The notes beneath the pieces are model-generated. The model did not search any database. It was not told where the DNA came from and worked only from the letters and a program-made list of their open reading frames with translations. From Paratinospora sagittata (lineage: Eukaryota > Streptophyta > Magnoliopsida > Ranunculales > Menispermaceae): 64,000 nucleotides of DNA. This document shows, one piece after another, positions 22,971-34,120 of the stretch. The translations under genes were made by a program, and so were the position numbers. Each line of letters starts with the position of its first letter. Position 1 is the first letter of the stretch. The stretch spans positions 9,226,001 through 9,290,000 of the forward strand of contig CM069596.1 in assembly GCA_035771175.1 (NCBI GenBank). The letters run 5' to 3'.

Positions 22971-25105
22971 CAATCTCAAGTAATGGAAAACAATACCTAT
23001 TTGTCTTATAAGTGCAACCCATTCTTAGAACATAAATGAAGCAACGTAATAAGTCAATCGAAGTTGGATGTGCCCAAAGTAAATTTCTCACACTATTGGA
23101 GTTTGCATTACTTTCATGCAACTCTACATATCCATGTTCATCCAATTTATGTAAAAGTTGTTGCATGTTAGACCTTCCACTTTTTCTGCAACTCTTGCTC
23201 TGTGTCTTGCATTGTATATTGTGTTCAATGTAGATACATTACTGCTAAGTAGGTATTTAGACATGTTTTAGGAAGGTTTTATAGGTGTTTTAGGACATTT
23301 CATGCATTAGTTTGATGTGTTTATATTAGTTTTGATGCACTTGTTAATTTAGGAATAATTTAGTTTTTAATGCAGTATTCTGGTTTATTAGTTTATAAGT
23401 TGGTTCATTTTATGTTTTAAGTTTGTTATTAATTAGATTTGCTTTATTTTGTAGGCGTTTAGATGTGTTGATCATGGATTTAGATGATGGAAACATGTAC
23501 AAGAAGATGCAATGAAGAAACATGAAGAATACAAGTCAAAACGGAGTGGAAAAATGGCTAAGTCACGAAAATGCCACCATCAACACGGTTCTAGGCGCCG
23601 CGGTGCTGGTGACGGAGATGAGAGAGAGAGTAGAGAAGGTTCTACACTTTCCAATTTGGATTCTCCACAACTTGGGGGCATATTATATATATCAAAATTT
23701 AGGGTTTTTCATGTGGAACACACTGGAGAAGAGAGAGATGGCTAGGAGCAAGGGAACGCGAAGAAATCTTCATTGGAGACAAGAGAGAAATCTGCAAGTT
23801 CCAAGGCCTAGTTTGGTTTTAATTTTTATTTTCATGTTTCTCTTCATGTCTTGTGTTTCTTTATTCCAAGTTATGAACTAATTTATTGTTCTAGAGAGGA
23901 GATAGATCATAAACTAGATATTATGGTTTGATTTTGGGTTTTTTGTTTATTATCAATGATATTTTCTTAGTTTATTTATAATTCTCCATGCTTAATGCCT
24001 TTAATCTTTTGAACAAAGATTAGTTGATCATAGACTTAGGAGGCGACACTCAAGAGAGGGTTTCCTAGGTTGGATCAAGGGAGTTATGACTTAAGATTAT
24101 CGTAGATTTGAGAGATTTACGATACCTCTTGAAGTTGTAAGAAAATAACAAGGTATAATGGGTTGCTAGGAATATGGGTTTTATTGAGAAATCGAATCCT
24201 ATTCTTGGTGATACGTTCTAGTTCGACACTTGAGAGAGGAAATTAGAAACTATAGGATTTTGATTCATAAACTAGAAAGTAAATTTGATAATAAACGTAT
24301 CTAAAATACATGATTGACAGTTAGGTAAAGATGATTCTCTAGATTTTTGCATATATTGATATTTACTATTCATTTGCTTTGATTAAATTAATTTGTTGTT
24401 TAATTACTTGAAGTTCTACAATTTGATTTTCTAATAAAAGTTAAAAAATAGTGAAAAAGATATTTGGTGAGGTGAATAATCCTAGAGGACGACAACCCGA
24501 TCTTCATTGGTTATTACTACTACTTGACACACTACGCTTGCGGTTGATAGTGAACAATTACTATTGTCCCTCTGCTTAAGCGTAGTAAGAATATCTCTTG
24601 GTCACATATCACTTTTAGACATTTCGATTAATATCTTCTTCCCTTCAGAAGTCAAACGACATGCATATGAGTAACCTTCTAAATAAATGACAACTGGATG
24701 ATTATGTACCCCACATACAATGTCCACCATCCATTCATCATTAGTAGACAACTTAACTCCTTTTAACAAAAACGGACATTCACACTTTTTGGTACCGGTA
24801 TTTATAACCTTCGTTTTATCTAATGCTCCAGAGCTCTTAGGAGGCTTATATACTCCACTTCTCTCACGTGCAAACTTTATCCTTGGTTTTCTACCATTTC
24901 CACCATTATCAGAAGTCTTAGTTACTATTACCAATCTATTTATCTTGCCGGTATTTCTTATCCATTCAATCAACTCATCTCTATTCTTGAATACTATATC
25001 GGTTGTAAAAGCCTCAGTGGAGTCTAATGCAAATTCCTCTTTATTCGATTCTCCAATTTGTATAAAAAAATACATTAAACAAACATTCAATAAGGATAAT
25101 CTCAA
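22971..25105 (-). pseudogene. Second MULE transposase relic, split by a solo LTR
   Basis: N-terminal FAR1-type zinc domain at 24602-25105 (GTKKCECPFLLKG and GVHNHPV, both ligand sets intact, unlike the first MULE). The core at 22971-23237 is close to the first MULE (QQLLHKLDEHGYVELHE, CTYKTNRY). The two parts were contiguous: sequence on each side of 23243-24556 rejoins to match 2885-2905 of the first MULE. The first catalytic Asp is replaced by Gly (MGCTYKTN). Everything C-terminal to EIVGITS is gone, replaced by the copia fragment. Confidence 0.82.
23243..24556. mobile_element. Solo LTR inside the second MULE (ATTAC duplication)
   Basis: TGCTAAG..GTGAACA ends, 1314 bp, flanked by perfect 5 bp repeats ATTAC (23238-23242 and 24557-24561). 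The end region (ACGACAACCCGATC..TACTACTACTTGACAC) resembles Athila/Tat gypsy LTRs. The frames 23512-23745 and 23522-23881 lie inside it and are not genes. Confidence 0.82.
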
Positions 25106-25793
25106 TGAACAATAAAGAATAATTTATTCATATAAATTACATTCAATTGATATTGGACGAGGACTACAATTAAAACAAATTACTTATAATTCAGTTAGAG
25201 TTGACTGAACTTGTCAATATTTCTTCGATAGGATTTGGATGAACATGTTCATATAAGTTTGAGAGAAGTTTATAGTTTCGTATATGTTTGGCCAATATTG
25301 GTTGAACCTTTAGGTACGTGGTTGGCTAACATTGGTTGAACGTATAAGATGTAGTTTGACCAATGTTGACTAAACTTACATGAGATGGTTCTTTAGGTAC
25401 ATGGTCGGCCAACATCGGTTGAACATATAAGATGTAATTCGACCAATATTGACCGAACTTACATGAAATGGTTCAGTCGGCAATGCTTGACCCACTCCAA
25501 TTGTCGTTAAAGAAGTAGAAAAAAAAATTATGTTTAAAAATTTTAAAAATATTAAAAAAACTTTAAAAAAATTGAAAAAGATACCTGACGTTATAAAGAT
25601 TCATATTTTTTGGGAATGAGTTACGAAACATTACATCCATGTCTTCCATGTTACCAATGTAAAGGTTAGCATGTCTTATTCAACAACACTTCTTGACCAA
25701 ACTTTCTTGCTATGGATGATAGCCCATCCCATTTTGCATCTACCCAGTTAAAATATTAATAGAAGTGCACCCAAAATCTCTTTCCAAATATCA
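25106..25793. repeat. MULE leader with two 83 bp direct repeats
   Basis: 25311-25393 and 25394-25476 are two copies of an 83 bp unit beginning TAGGTAC and rich in GACCAATATTGACC / GGTTGGCCAA palindromic motifs. The block lies immediately 5' of the MULE transposase, the same place as the GTCCGG block of the first MULE. 25480-25793 is AT-rich with no gene of its own; its end is probably the former promoter of the HPR3 copy. Confidence 0.6.
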
Positions 25794-26300
25794 ATGGCTG
25801 CAACCAAAGTGCAAAAGCTTCAAGAACAGGAAATAGGAGAAGAGGAAGAAGAACAAGAAGAAGTTCCTCAAGTTCTTCTTCTCGGTCAGATCACACCCTT
25901 CACATCCCCTTTCTTCCCAATTGAAATTGTCAACAAATTCCATCTTCTGAGCCCATTTGATTCTCCAACAATACCTCTGCACCAGTTCTTGACCACCAGA
26001 GCCCAATCGGTCCGGACCTTACTCTGTTTAGGCTTCACCAAAGTCGACGCCCAAACACTCAGCTGCCTTCCTCCTCTCAAGTGCGTTGTGGCTAACAGTG
26101 CCGGCGTTGATCACACCGACTTGCCGGAGTGCTCTCGCCGGGGCATTGCCGTCACTAATGCCGGGACCATTTTCTCAGAGAACACTGCCGATTATGCGGT
26201 TGGGCTCTTGCTTGATGTGCTAAGGCGAGTCTCTGCTTCTGATATATATGTTCGGTCTAGGCTCTGGCCACTGAAGGGAGACTACCCTTTGGGTCACAAA
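25794..26300 (+). pseudogene. HPR3 copy 2, exon 1 only
   Basis: 169 intact codons homologous to exon 1 of the HPR3 gene at 7143, with a longer acidic N terminus (GEEEEEQEE). It carries SAGVDHTDLPEC and the shared [25 protein letters not shown]. The last codon AAA (26298-26300) corresponds to the AAG that ends exon 1 in the intact gene. Directly after it come a few codons (IMV, stop) and gypsy RT sequence on the opposite strand. The Rossmann domain and all catalytic residues are absent, so any product would be inactive. A read-through short protein is possible. Confidence 0.85.
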
Positions 26301-27313
26301 ATAATGGTATAAAGAAATATCATCAACAAATACCACTACAAATTTGTCTAGGTGAGGCCTAAACGTCCTATTCATTAGGTCCATAAATGCTGCTGGTGCA
26401 TTAGTGAGTCCAAATGGCATGACTCTGAATTCAAAGTGTCCACTCCTAGTCCTGAATGTTGTCTTCGGTATGTCTGACTTTTTGATTCTGAGTTGGTGAT
26501 AACCGGACCTTGGGTCGATCTTGGAAAAACAAGTTGCTCCCTTCAGTTGATCGAACAAATCATCTATTATGGGTAAGGGTACTTGTTCTTGACTGTGACT
26601 TGATTTAATTTTCTGTAGTCAATACACAGTCTCATCGACCCATCTTTCTTTTTGACAAACAATACTGGTGCTCCCCAGGGTGATTCGCTCGGCTAGATAA
26701 ATTCCTTCGCACTAAGATCATCAAGCTGAGTCCTTAGTTCTATTAATTCGCCAGGGGCCATTCTGTAGGGTGACATGGCTATGGGGTCTGTTCCAGGGTA
26801 TAGTTCTATCTTGAACTCTACTTTCCGCTTAGGAGGTAATCCTGGTAATTCTTCGAGAAACACTTCAGGGAAATCTCTAACAACCAAGTACTCTTCTAAA
26901 TTCCTCAAGGTATTTAGAGGCTCGGCTTCTGTTAGGGTTTTGAATTTTTCTTTTTGATTCACAGATTCGAGAAGTGCGGACATGATATTCCTCGGGATTT
27001 TGTTTCTATCCCCATTGATTTTCAACAGCTCTCCCGAAGGTAACCTTAAAGTAATCTTCTTTCGAAGGCAATCTATCTGGGCTTGGTACTCAGATAACCA
27101 ATTCATACCCAAGATCACATCATAATCATTAATGGGTAAGAGTATCAATTCAGCTGAAATCAACATATCATTAATTCTAAGGTCACAACTACATTTTTCA
27201 GTTGTTGGGACGTTTACTCCTAGTGGTGTTGAAATCTTCATAACAACTGCTAAATGTACAATGGAAAGTTGTAGTTTCCTGGCTAAGTTTTCATCTATAA
27301 AATTCCAACCCAT
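26301..27313 (-). pseudogene. Gypsy element X: protease/RT fragment
   Basis: 27313 to 26693 reads the C-terminal half of an aspartic protease (NDYDVILGMNWL, LPSGELLKI) and the pol linker through LPPKRKVEF to the RT N terminus. 26558-26303 continues RT ([40 protein letters not shown]). A frameshift separates the two between 26560 and 26690. The fragment stops within the FVDD motif at the HPR3 exon. The protease active-site Asp is missing because the junction at about 27325 falls exactly there, so gag and the protease start are deleted. Confidence 0.85.
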
Positions 27314-27548
27314 CTTTAGTACTACATGAGATAATTATTTTTGTTTAGGGTGACTCTAGATTCAGAATTCTAAGTTCTCGAAAATAAAATGATCCTATTG
27401 GTTCAATTTCTAGGTTTTATAAAATTTTGGCAATCCATGATTGTCACAGGGTACAGGATTTGGTTTTGATACATGTAAACAAGACAAGACAAGCAAACAA
27501 ACAAACAACACCACACAACAATGGTATAAAGAAATTCCCAAACTTTCA

Positions 27549-27823
27549 CTTATATCCTCCGTATTCAAGTGTCTCATACCACTCTAGCCCGGTGATATAA
27601 GCTTCCACAAAGAAACTTCAATACACCCAAACAATGCGCAAATGTTCTACCAACTAAGGCTTCCCAAGTACCCACTATGTCCAAGCTGTCCCATACCAGT
27701 TGAACGTAGCGATACAAGCTCGTCCAGAGTTGTTAGTCATTCACCAAACATGGCCTGCTAGTCTCCAAATTCAAGACTCCTCAAATACCCTTAAATTCCT
27801 CCACGTCCCATACCGCTTTGGAA
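27549..27823 (-). repeat. Array of three constant-loop hairpins, 117 bp apart (element X)
   Basis: Loop octamers are TCTCATAC at 27572 and TCCCATAC at 27689 and 27806, each 117 bases from the next. Module 1 has a perfect 8 bp outer stem (CTTATATC 27549-27556 with GATATAAG 27594-27601) and GTG/CAC next to the loop. Module 2 closes with CTG/CAG. Module 3 closes with CG/CG and has TTCC/GGAA outside. The closing pairs differ yet remain complementary. In element RNA (minus strand) the loop reads GUAUGGGA. Confidence 0.7.
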
Positions 27824-28068
27824 CCAAGAATAAAAGATTCATCCTGATCTTAGATTCTAACCAAACAGTTTCCATACAAGTTCTCGTCTCTAACCGATGT
27901 CCTAAAAGCTTTGAGTTTGTTAGACCCACCGTACTTTCATTCTCGATATTATGTTATAAGGTTTATAATTGGCATATTTATCTAGCTCAAGTTGGACCTT
28001 AATCTCATAAAGATCTGATACCTACTCGCTGATACTAAGTGTAATACTTCCCATGATCTGAAGCCTAA

Positions 28069-28080
28069 GCTTTGATATCA
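28069..28080 (-). promoter_or_regulatory. Degenerate primer-binding site of element X
   Basis: Minus strand TGATATCAAAGC, three bases from the LTR edge, is a mutated form of the initiator-Met tRNA site TGGTATCAGAGC that is intact in element Y. Confidence 0.7.
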
Positions 28081-28083
28081 ATT

Positions 28084-30368
28084 TGTAACACCCCGATTTT
28101 TTCCAAAACTTAAATTTCAAGTAAAATAATGAATATTTTAATTTTATCAAGAAAAATCACTGAAAATTGAGATGTTATTCGTTTCCGTCTATCTTAACCC
28201 ATAATCATTATATAAATAGTAAAATTTGCAAAACTATGAATTTATATTTTTTTAACCAACTTACTGGTTAAGATAAACGAATACCCTTACATCTTCATAC
28301 CCATCTTCATCTTCATACAAGGGTACTTGCCCTTTTCAATCCATTATGGCCACAACATTTAAATACATTCATCAAATAGAATTAATGAATTCAAGTCCAA
28401 GGCATTCACACGTGACATAAATCACAGGGTCTTTACTAACCGTAATAATGTTCATTGAATTTCGATTATCAATACAATCCGTTCAAATAATAAACTTTTA
28501 AAAATCAAATAAAAATATTCAGTCCTATCACCATAATACTAACAAATTAATTAACCCACCCCTACTACTCTGAACTACATCACAAACTCGCGATTTTATT
28601 CTCTTAAGTACTTGCATATGAAAAATAGGGGTGGGTCATCTAAACGATTCACACCATTTTATCATGATACATACACAAGAACATTACAAACAAGTTTCAC
28701 ACATTAATCGTTGCAACATTAGATTGTTTGAGTCGAGAATTTTATCACGTTCTAAATCACGTAACTTTAGGAAATTAAACCCAGGGTGACACTACCCAAA
28801 AATTAGAAACTCGTTGGCGATATTCATCATGAATAACTGCCCCATAATAAACATTGGCGATATTCCTTAGAATAACTGCCCCATAATAATCAATGGCGAT
28901 ATTCCTTAGAATAACTGCCCCATATGTGTGATTCTTATCTTAAACGTGTTCCTTAGTGATGTCACGCCATACGTACGATATAAGTACAATTTTAAGTGCA
29001 TTCATAAAACATATTCAAACTCCACTACACATGGTATCATGTCACAAAGTCAATTATAATAGTATTCACGATTGAACTTTACTATGTCAATATTCCAAGT
29101 CATACGTTTCATTATCAGGCATTATAATTTATAAATGAGTCTCAAATATCACATGAATTGCATGCATCCAATTATCATCTAATCAAAACAAGAAGTCATG
29201 TTAACACACATATCATCATGGCTAACAATCACAACATGGTATATATAAAATCATGTACAATAGGCATGCATAAGCAATCTAATAATACTATAGACCTAAT
29301 TAATTTAACATTCCTATCTATATATCAAAATAAAATATTATGAAGGCATAAAATCATCCCCACCTGTAACGCATGCAATTTATTCTTGTCCAAATTCCTT
29401 GGTGCGTAACGTACGTCCTCAACCCGCTCATTGCTGCATGCTTCCTTTGATGTAGCACAAGTAATGCCTGTTGCGGATGTTGACTAAAAGGCAAATCATG
29501 CCATTATTCTTTTAGGACAGGAGTTAAAACCCAGAGTTGGACCAATGAATAAGCCACAACCCCCACCAAAGGTAAACGTGAAAGTAGTGGATGACCCGCA
29601 ACATATACCTGAAGATATATGCGTGTCTCAAATTGGCTCTTCAGGGCATACACATTGAAAACTCAGGCCACGGATGGAACAGTCACCTCAACCTCTCTTA
29701 TCTCGGGTTGATCTGTCCCGATCAACAACGTCAACTTCGGAGTCTCAAGATCCGAAACTGACATCAAAACTTCCTCCAGATTTCGACTCTCGAATGCCGC
29801 TGAGAAAGAGAAGAAGCTTGAGAAGGCAGGTTTAAGAGGAGAGAGATTCGAGCTTCTTCTGCGGACATCTTCCCCTTTGGAGGGTCTTGCCTTGATATCC
29901 ATTCGGTATCTTTCAATTTTTTTGCATCGAACAACTGCAAAATCTGATGCCACAACCTTCAATCAAGTGCTTGCGTTATTCGTGACAGAGAAAGAGAGAG
30001 ATCGACAAAACGACTGAGGAGAGTGCGAGAGAGTGAGAGCGAGAGATCAGAGACAGTCGCGGCGAGAGCGAGAACGAGAGTAAGAGAGTAGAGAGTAGAG
30101 AGTAGAGAGCGAGAGTAGAGACAGTCGCGGCGAGCGAGTAGAGAGTAGAGAGAGAGAGATTTGGGTTTCCGACGAGGCGTGATTGGGTTTCAGACGATGA
30201 ACCAGAGCAGAAGAGGTTGGATTTCAGCAAAAATGTTTCTTGTTGGGGCGATTGGGTTTTTGCGATTGGGGTTTAGAGCAGAGAGTTGAGAGTCACGGCG
30301 AGAGCGAGAGAGTAAGGAGTCGTGGCGAGAATGAAATAGTGAGATTTTCAGATTTTTCAGGGATTACA
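28084..30368 (-). mobile_element. 5' LTR of element X
   Basis: TGTAACACCCC..GGGATTACA ends, about 2285 bp. It shares most of its first 1.3 kb with LTRs Y (37655) and Z (50996), then diverges after about 29365. It carries three 40 bp direct repeats at 28814-28933 where Y and Z have one, and a GA-rich stretch at 29985-30165. A second similar end (GGGGATTACA, to 30416) follows 48 bases further, so the true edge could be either. The short frame 29663-29962 has no domain I recognise. Confidence 0.72.
28814..28933. repeat. Three 40 bp direct repeats in LTR X
   Basis: Units start at 28814, 28854 and 28894 with TTGGCGATATTC and contain a small TATTC..GAATA stem. LTRs Y (38385) and Z (62725) have only one unit each. 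Confidence 0.8.
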
Positions 30369-30416
30369 TTTGAAATTGGAAAGTATTTTTTTTTTTAGAT
30401 TTTTCAGGGGATTACA

Positions 30417-30684
30417 TGCTCTCAAGAAAATCATCTCGAAAGCTTGTCAGCAGAATGCAGATTATGTTCATTTTTAATTCACACTTCAGGTTATTGTTTT
30501 ATAAATTGAGTACCAGTGCCAAGGATGCTCAAATTCACAAACCTTTAGATTTTAAGAGAGCATCCTTGAAAATCTTTTTGCAGAGGGAGATTGAGAAGGT
30601 TCCAATGATCTGAAATCTTGAGTGTAAGCAGGTTGATTTGAAATGGGTAAAAGTTATTAATGTGCATGTTAGCCTGATTTACAT
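30417..30684. other. Short non-coding stretch
   Basis: A 65-codon open frame (30416-30613) without recognisable domain. I see nothing else. Confidence 0.3.
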
Positions 30685-31058
30685 TAGGGGTGTCAATGGT
30701 ATGACTAAAACTGTAGAATCCAACTGAACTGAGGCTTTCGGTTCAGTTTGCTTCGATTTTTCACATGTTCGGTTCGGGTTGCAGGTTGAGAATTTAAAAA
30801 TCATACCAAGTCGAACCAAACCAACCAAAATTAATTTATATTAAATTTATTAATATGTTCTTGTTATATAATTAGAAATATAATTCTTATTTGTAAAATT
30901 ATATGATTTTGTTATATTATCATCTTTAGATTTAAAATAAATATTGTTATATATTAAAAGGTCTAAACCGATTAACCAAATTAAACCAAACCAACTGTGT
31001 TCGGTTCGGTTTCGAGTTGAGCACTGAACCGATCCAAATCGAACTGATGACACCCCTA
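30685..31058. mobile_element. hAT-type MITE with perfect ATTTACAT duplication
   Basis: 374 bp, terminal inverted repeats TAGGGGTGTCA. Flanked by identical 8 bp repeats ATTTACAT (30677-30684, 31059-31066). Interior rich in GGTTCGGTT and complements, no coding capacity. Same superfamily as the 6326-6766 element. Confidence 0.88.
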
Positions 31059-31066
31059 ATTTACAT

Positions 31067-32150
31067 TATTCATATTTTTGCAATCAAAGCTCAACTATTA
31101 CATTTGGGATATCAGAGCTTTGTTCTTTGCTATATCTTTGTTAAATTTAAGAATTAAATATATATTAAATTCAAAACTTGTAATGATTCTATTCTTCGTA
31201 GATCTTATTATTATATTTGTTATGATTCATGTATTTTGCCAACACTTCAATGGAAAAAACTTGTTTATCACATTGCAGGGATCTTCTTATTAGTAAAGAC
31301 TGAGTATCAAATTCATTTATGAGCTGATTTAGAGTGACGTAATTTTTATATTTTGAGTGTTTTTTTTTAAACGCTATTATTGTTGCATTGACGCAAATTA
31401 ACTTTATTTTGTTTTTTTCTAAGTGGAGCTCATGATGCATGTTTGAGCCAAAATCATTTGGTACAAGGATGTTTTGGTGGATAAGCTTTTATTATCTTTC
31501 CTTGTTATTTTATTAGAATACTTTTGAAGAAAATTTGTCATTATTCTATATTGTGGACTTGTTAAAAAAAAAAAAAAGAAGTAAAAATGTCTATATTGCA
31601 CCTAACCGCAGGGCTTTTGCCCAACTAGGTATTTCAACCTTACATGTAGTTCAAAATCCAACCGACCCAAAACGGGTTAGATTATCGGATCGGATTGGTC
31701 GGGCTTTGCCAACAAGAGGAGGAGGGACTTCTTCCCCTCCCTTTTTTTAGTCCCACAACGGGACATTTGGGGGAGGGGGTGAGCTCTTCCCATGTAATAA
31801 AGGGCACATGGGCTCGACATATAATGAATTCATTATATCTAAGAACAGAGACAATGCTTGCACAAGGGATAGCTAAGAACAGAGCTTGACACATCAAAAG
31901 TAACAGTTAAGCTTATCAAGATATATTAGCAAATGCTTGCAAAAATATTTGGATATAAGGCCAAGCTAGGAATCGATTGATTCCCCAAAACTTATTAAGC
32001 AGAAGCTAATAATGTAAATGATCACGCTGACATGCTGCATTAATATTGCAAATCATGGGATGGAACCTTCTCAAATCTCTCTAATTTAATTACCTGCATA
32101 TCTTTCAAAAGTTTTCAAGGATGATGCGTTTTAAATTCTTGGGAAACTTG
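31067..32150. other. Non-coding stretch, no gene seen
   Basis: AT-rich to 31600. Then GGGTTAGATTATCGG-like and GGAGGGGG-rich sequence (31600-31830) with short frames on both strands that lack any domain. No repeat boundary found. Confidence 0.35.
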
Positions 32151-32155
32151 TAAAC

Positions 32156-32707
32156 TGTTGGCCCACCACCTCATCACGTGGGCGGCTAATGGAGGCCAAC
32201 AACTCATTCAAAGAGGGCGGCCAGCGGCCAAAGGAGAATAGTCAAAAATTCAGGCGCCGAATTGTTTGAGAAAATGTATTTTTCTTAATTACGAAAATGC
32301 CCTGAATACTCCTATAAATAGAACTTTGCTTTGATCTTGAAAATTCATCTTGAGAGATCTATCCTTAGAGATCAAAATTCTAGAGATCTAATCTGAGAAA
32401 TTCAGAGAGCCTCAAAGAGAGTTTCTTTGAGAAGAGAAAGTGTGAGCCAATTTGTGAAGTTTTACCCACAAATTGAAGATACATAGTTATTGTATTTTTG
32501 TAAAAGATCCACCTAAGGGTGAAGTTTGTAATTCCATTTTATTATAGTGGAAGTCTTTAAGCGGCCTACGGGTCCCGTGGTTTTTACCTCCTTTTTAGAG
32601 GGTTTTTCACGCTAAAAATCTTTGGTGTTATTTTGTTCTATTTTAGTTTGAAAATTTATCCTGGGTTTGTAGAATTGATTTCTTTCAACCATCAATTTTT
32701 CCCAACA
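32156..32707 (+). mobile_element. Copia solo LTR (TAAAC duplication)
   Basis: 552 bp with TGTTGG..CCAACA ends, flanked by perfect TAAAC (32151-32155 and 32708-32712). It has a TATA-like CCTATAAATAGA near 32310 and the CGGGTCCCGTGGTTTTTACC..GGTTTTTCACG region typical of U5 in plant copia LTRs, so it is in + orientation. Confidence 0.88.
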
Positions 32708-32939
32708 TAAACTAACTCAAGTACTCGTGGCACTAGCATTCAATTTAGACAATTAAATGAAGTTGGAACAAGGGTTATAATATGCTGATATGCTTTCAAG
32801 ATGAGATGATTTTTGAGAGCTCTGATATGTCTTTGCAAAGGAGCTATTAATTAACATAGGATCTTTTACTCGATCTTGACAGAAGAAATTAAGGGCTCGT
32901 TTGATAAGAAAGCTTCCAGGTTGCGAATGCGAGTTTAAA

Positions 32940-33355
32940 TAACGCAAACAATGATTATGGCTGCTAAATGTGGAGATAATACAACATTTTCCAACCGAAA
33001 GAGCTCTTTGGGCACATTAGGCTCATCCTCAAACACATCCAAACCAACACTTCCAATCTCTCCATTCACCAAAGAACGTACCACGCTCGACATTAATAAC
33101 GATCCCTTTCTTTCTTAATGCCGACATGACATTCTTGTTAACGATGAGGTGTGTTTCTTTAGTCAATGAACAAGAAAGGATGAGAATGTCACTGTTGGCT
33201 GCAAGATCACAGATATTTGAATAATAAGGATATGGAACTGATGGATTTTTCTTTCTTGAGTTGTATGATATAATGCAGCCGAAGGGCTCAAGTCTTTTGG
33301 CGATTTCTGAGCCAATGCTTCCAAGCCCCATAATTCCCAGTTGCTTGCCCCTCAA
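32940..33355 (-). pseudogene. HPR3 copy 3, exon 2 only, inverted
   Basis: Begins right after a consensus acceptor (GACGCAG on the minus strand) at 33355, the exact start of exon 2 in the intact gene, and reads LRGKQLGIMGLGSIGSEIAK with the Rossmann GLGSIG. The frame runs to NVERGT (33075; Gly to Glu before the catalytic Arg), then a deletion of about 25-30 bp shifts it. Homology continues in another frame through LVNGEIG, GLDVFEDEPNVPKEL and SPHLA. No exon 1 is adjacent. Orientation is opposite to the two other copies. It may be the displaced second exon of the 25794 copy or a third duplicate. Confidence 0.85.
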
Positions 33356-33705
33356 CTGCGTCCATTTAAGAGTAGGATAGATATTATGAATCAATAAGTA
33401 CAGTCATTTAAGTTATAACTAGTACTCTAAACAAGATAATAAAGCCATTTTGGTATAAAAGCATGTAGAGAAATTAAGCAAGTGTTCTAGGAAGATAACC
33501 AGAATAAATTGAAAGAAAAATATGGATTCAAGGAATATAGATTAATTTTCGAAAAGTGTTAAAATAACCTAAGATATGTACTTAAATCTAAAATTGATGT
33601 GCCAATACATAATATTTCTACATAAATAAAAGAAAACACCCTTCGCTTACCATACACCGTATGTTTCCTTCCACTCACCATACACTGTATCAAAACAATA
33701 CAATA
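33356..33705. other. Relic intron and flank, no gene
   Basis: Immediately right of the relic exon is probably HPR3 intron remnant (minus strand). Further right a short direct repeat, CACCATACACYGTAT, occurs at about 33650 and 33676. No gene. Confidence 0.35.
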
Positions 33706-33709
33706 TATA

Positions 33710-34120
33710 CGATCTTCACAGTATTATGGCCGTGATCCTTGTGGTATCGACAATATTTCCTCTTGTCCCACCGATCAAAAAGAGTGCTCAACTTTTTCGA
33801 CCATTTGAGATATTCCTTGTCTTAGATTTGTAGGAAGATTTGCTCTGTCGAGGTGGTCAAAGGCGGGTATTTCGAAGAAACGTTATGCACGCCCTTGCTT
33901 TTTTGGTCTCGTCAATCCGAATTGGACCTCTTCCCACCTCGGTTGTCCTCCTTGGCTTCGTCGTCTCTTTTTCGCTTATTGTCCTTTTTTAAACTATGGG
34001 AGGGGTTCTCTTATTCCCTTTTTGCTTCCGCCTGCTTATCCGCATTGATGTACTTCTGAGCTCGGTCTAGGACTTCCTTGTATGTTTGAACTTTTTTCTT
34101 CCCCAAGGAGTAGTGGAATC
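33710..34120 (-). pseudogene. Tat-type gypsy gag, C-terminal part
   Basis: Minus strand reads FHYSLGKKKVQTYKEVLDR then AQKYINADKQAEAK, a Lys/Arg-rich stretch, and YCRYHKDHGHNT, the zinc-binding-like YHxxHGHxT motif of plant Tat/Retand gag. Several stops. It is the downstream half of the gag at 35981-37018: the two halves join in sense across the solo LTR at 34121-35980. Truncated at about 33710. Confidence 0.75.

Larger units (their letters stand above)
27320..28083 (-). mobile_element. Element X leader with hairpin modules
   Basis: Non-coding sequence between the 5' LTR (28084) and the deleted gag. It contains three stem-loop modules with loops at 27572-27579, 27689-27696 and 27806-27813. 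A related copy is in element Y at 37336-37654. Confidence 0.7.

Noticed and set aside
23512..23881. Two overlapping open frames of 77 and 119 codons
   Set aside because: They lie wholly inside a solo LTR with defined ends and target duplication.
28814..28933. CRISPR-like evenly spaced repeats
   Set aside because: Head-to-tail 40 bp repeats without spacers, in a plant LTR; not a CRISPR array.
30000..30330. GA-rich stretch as a possible gene (84-codon minus frame)
   Set aside because: Simple-sequence GAGAGT/GAGCGA repeats within LTR X.
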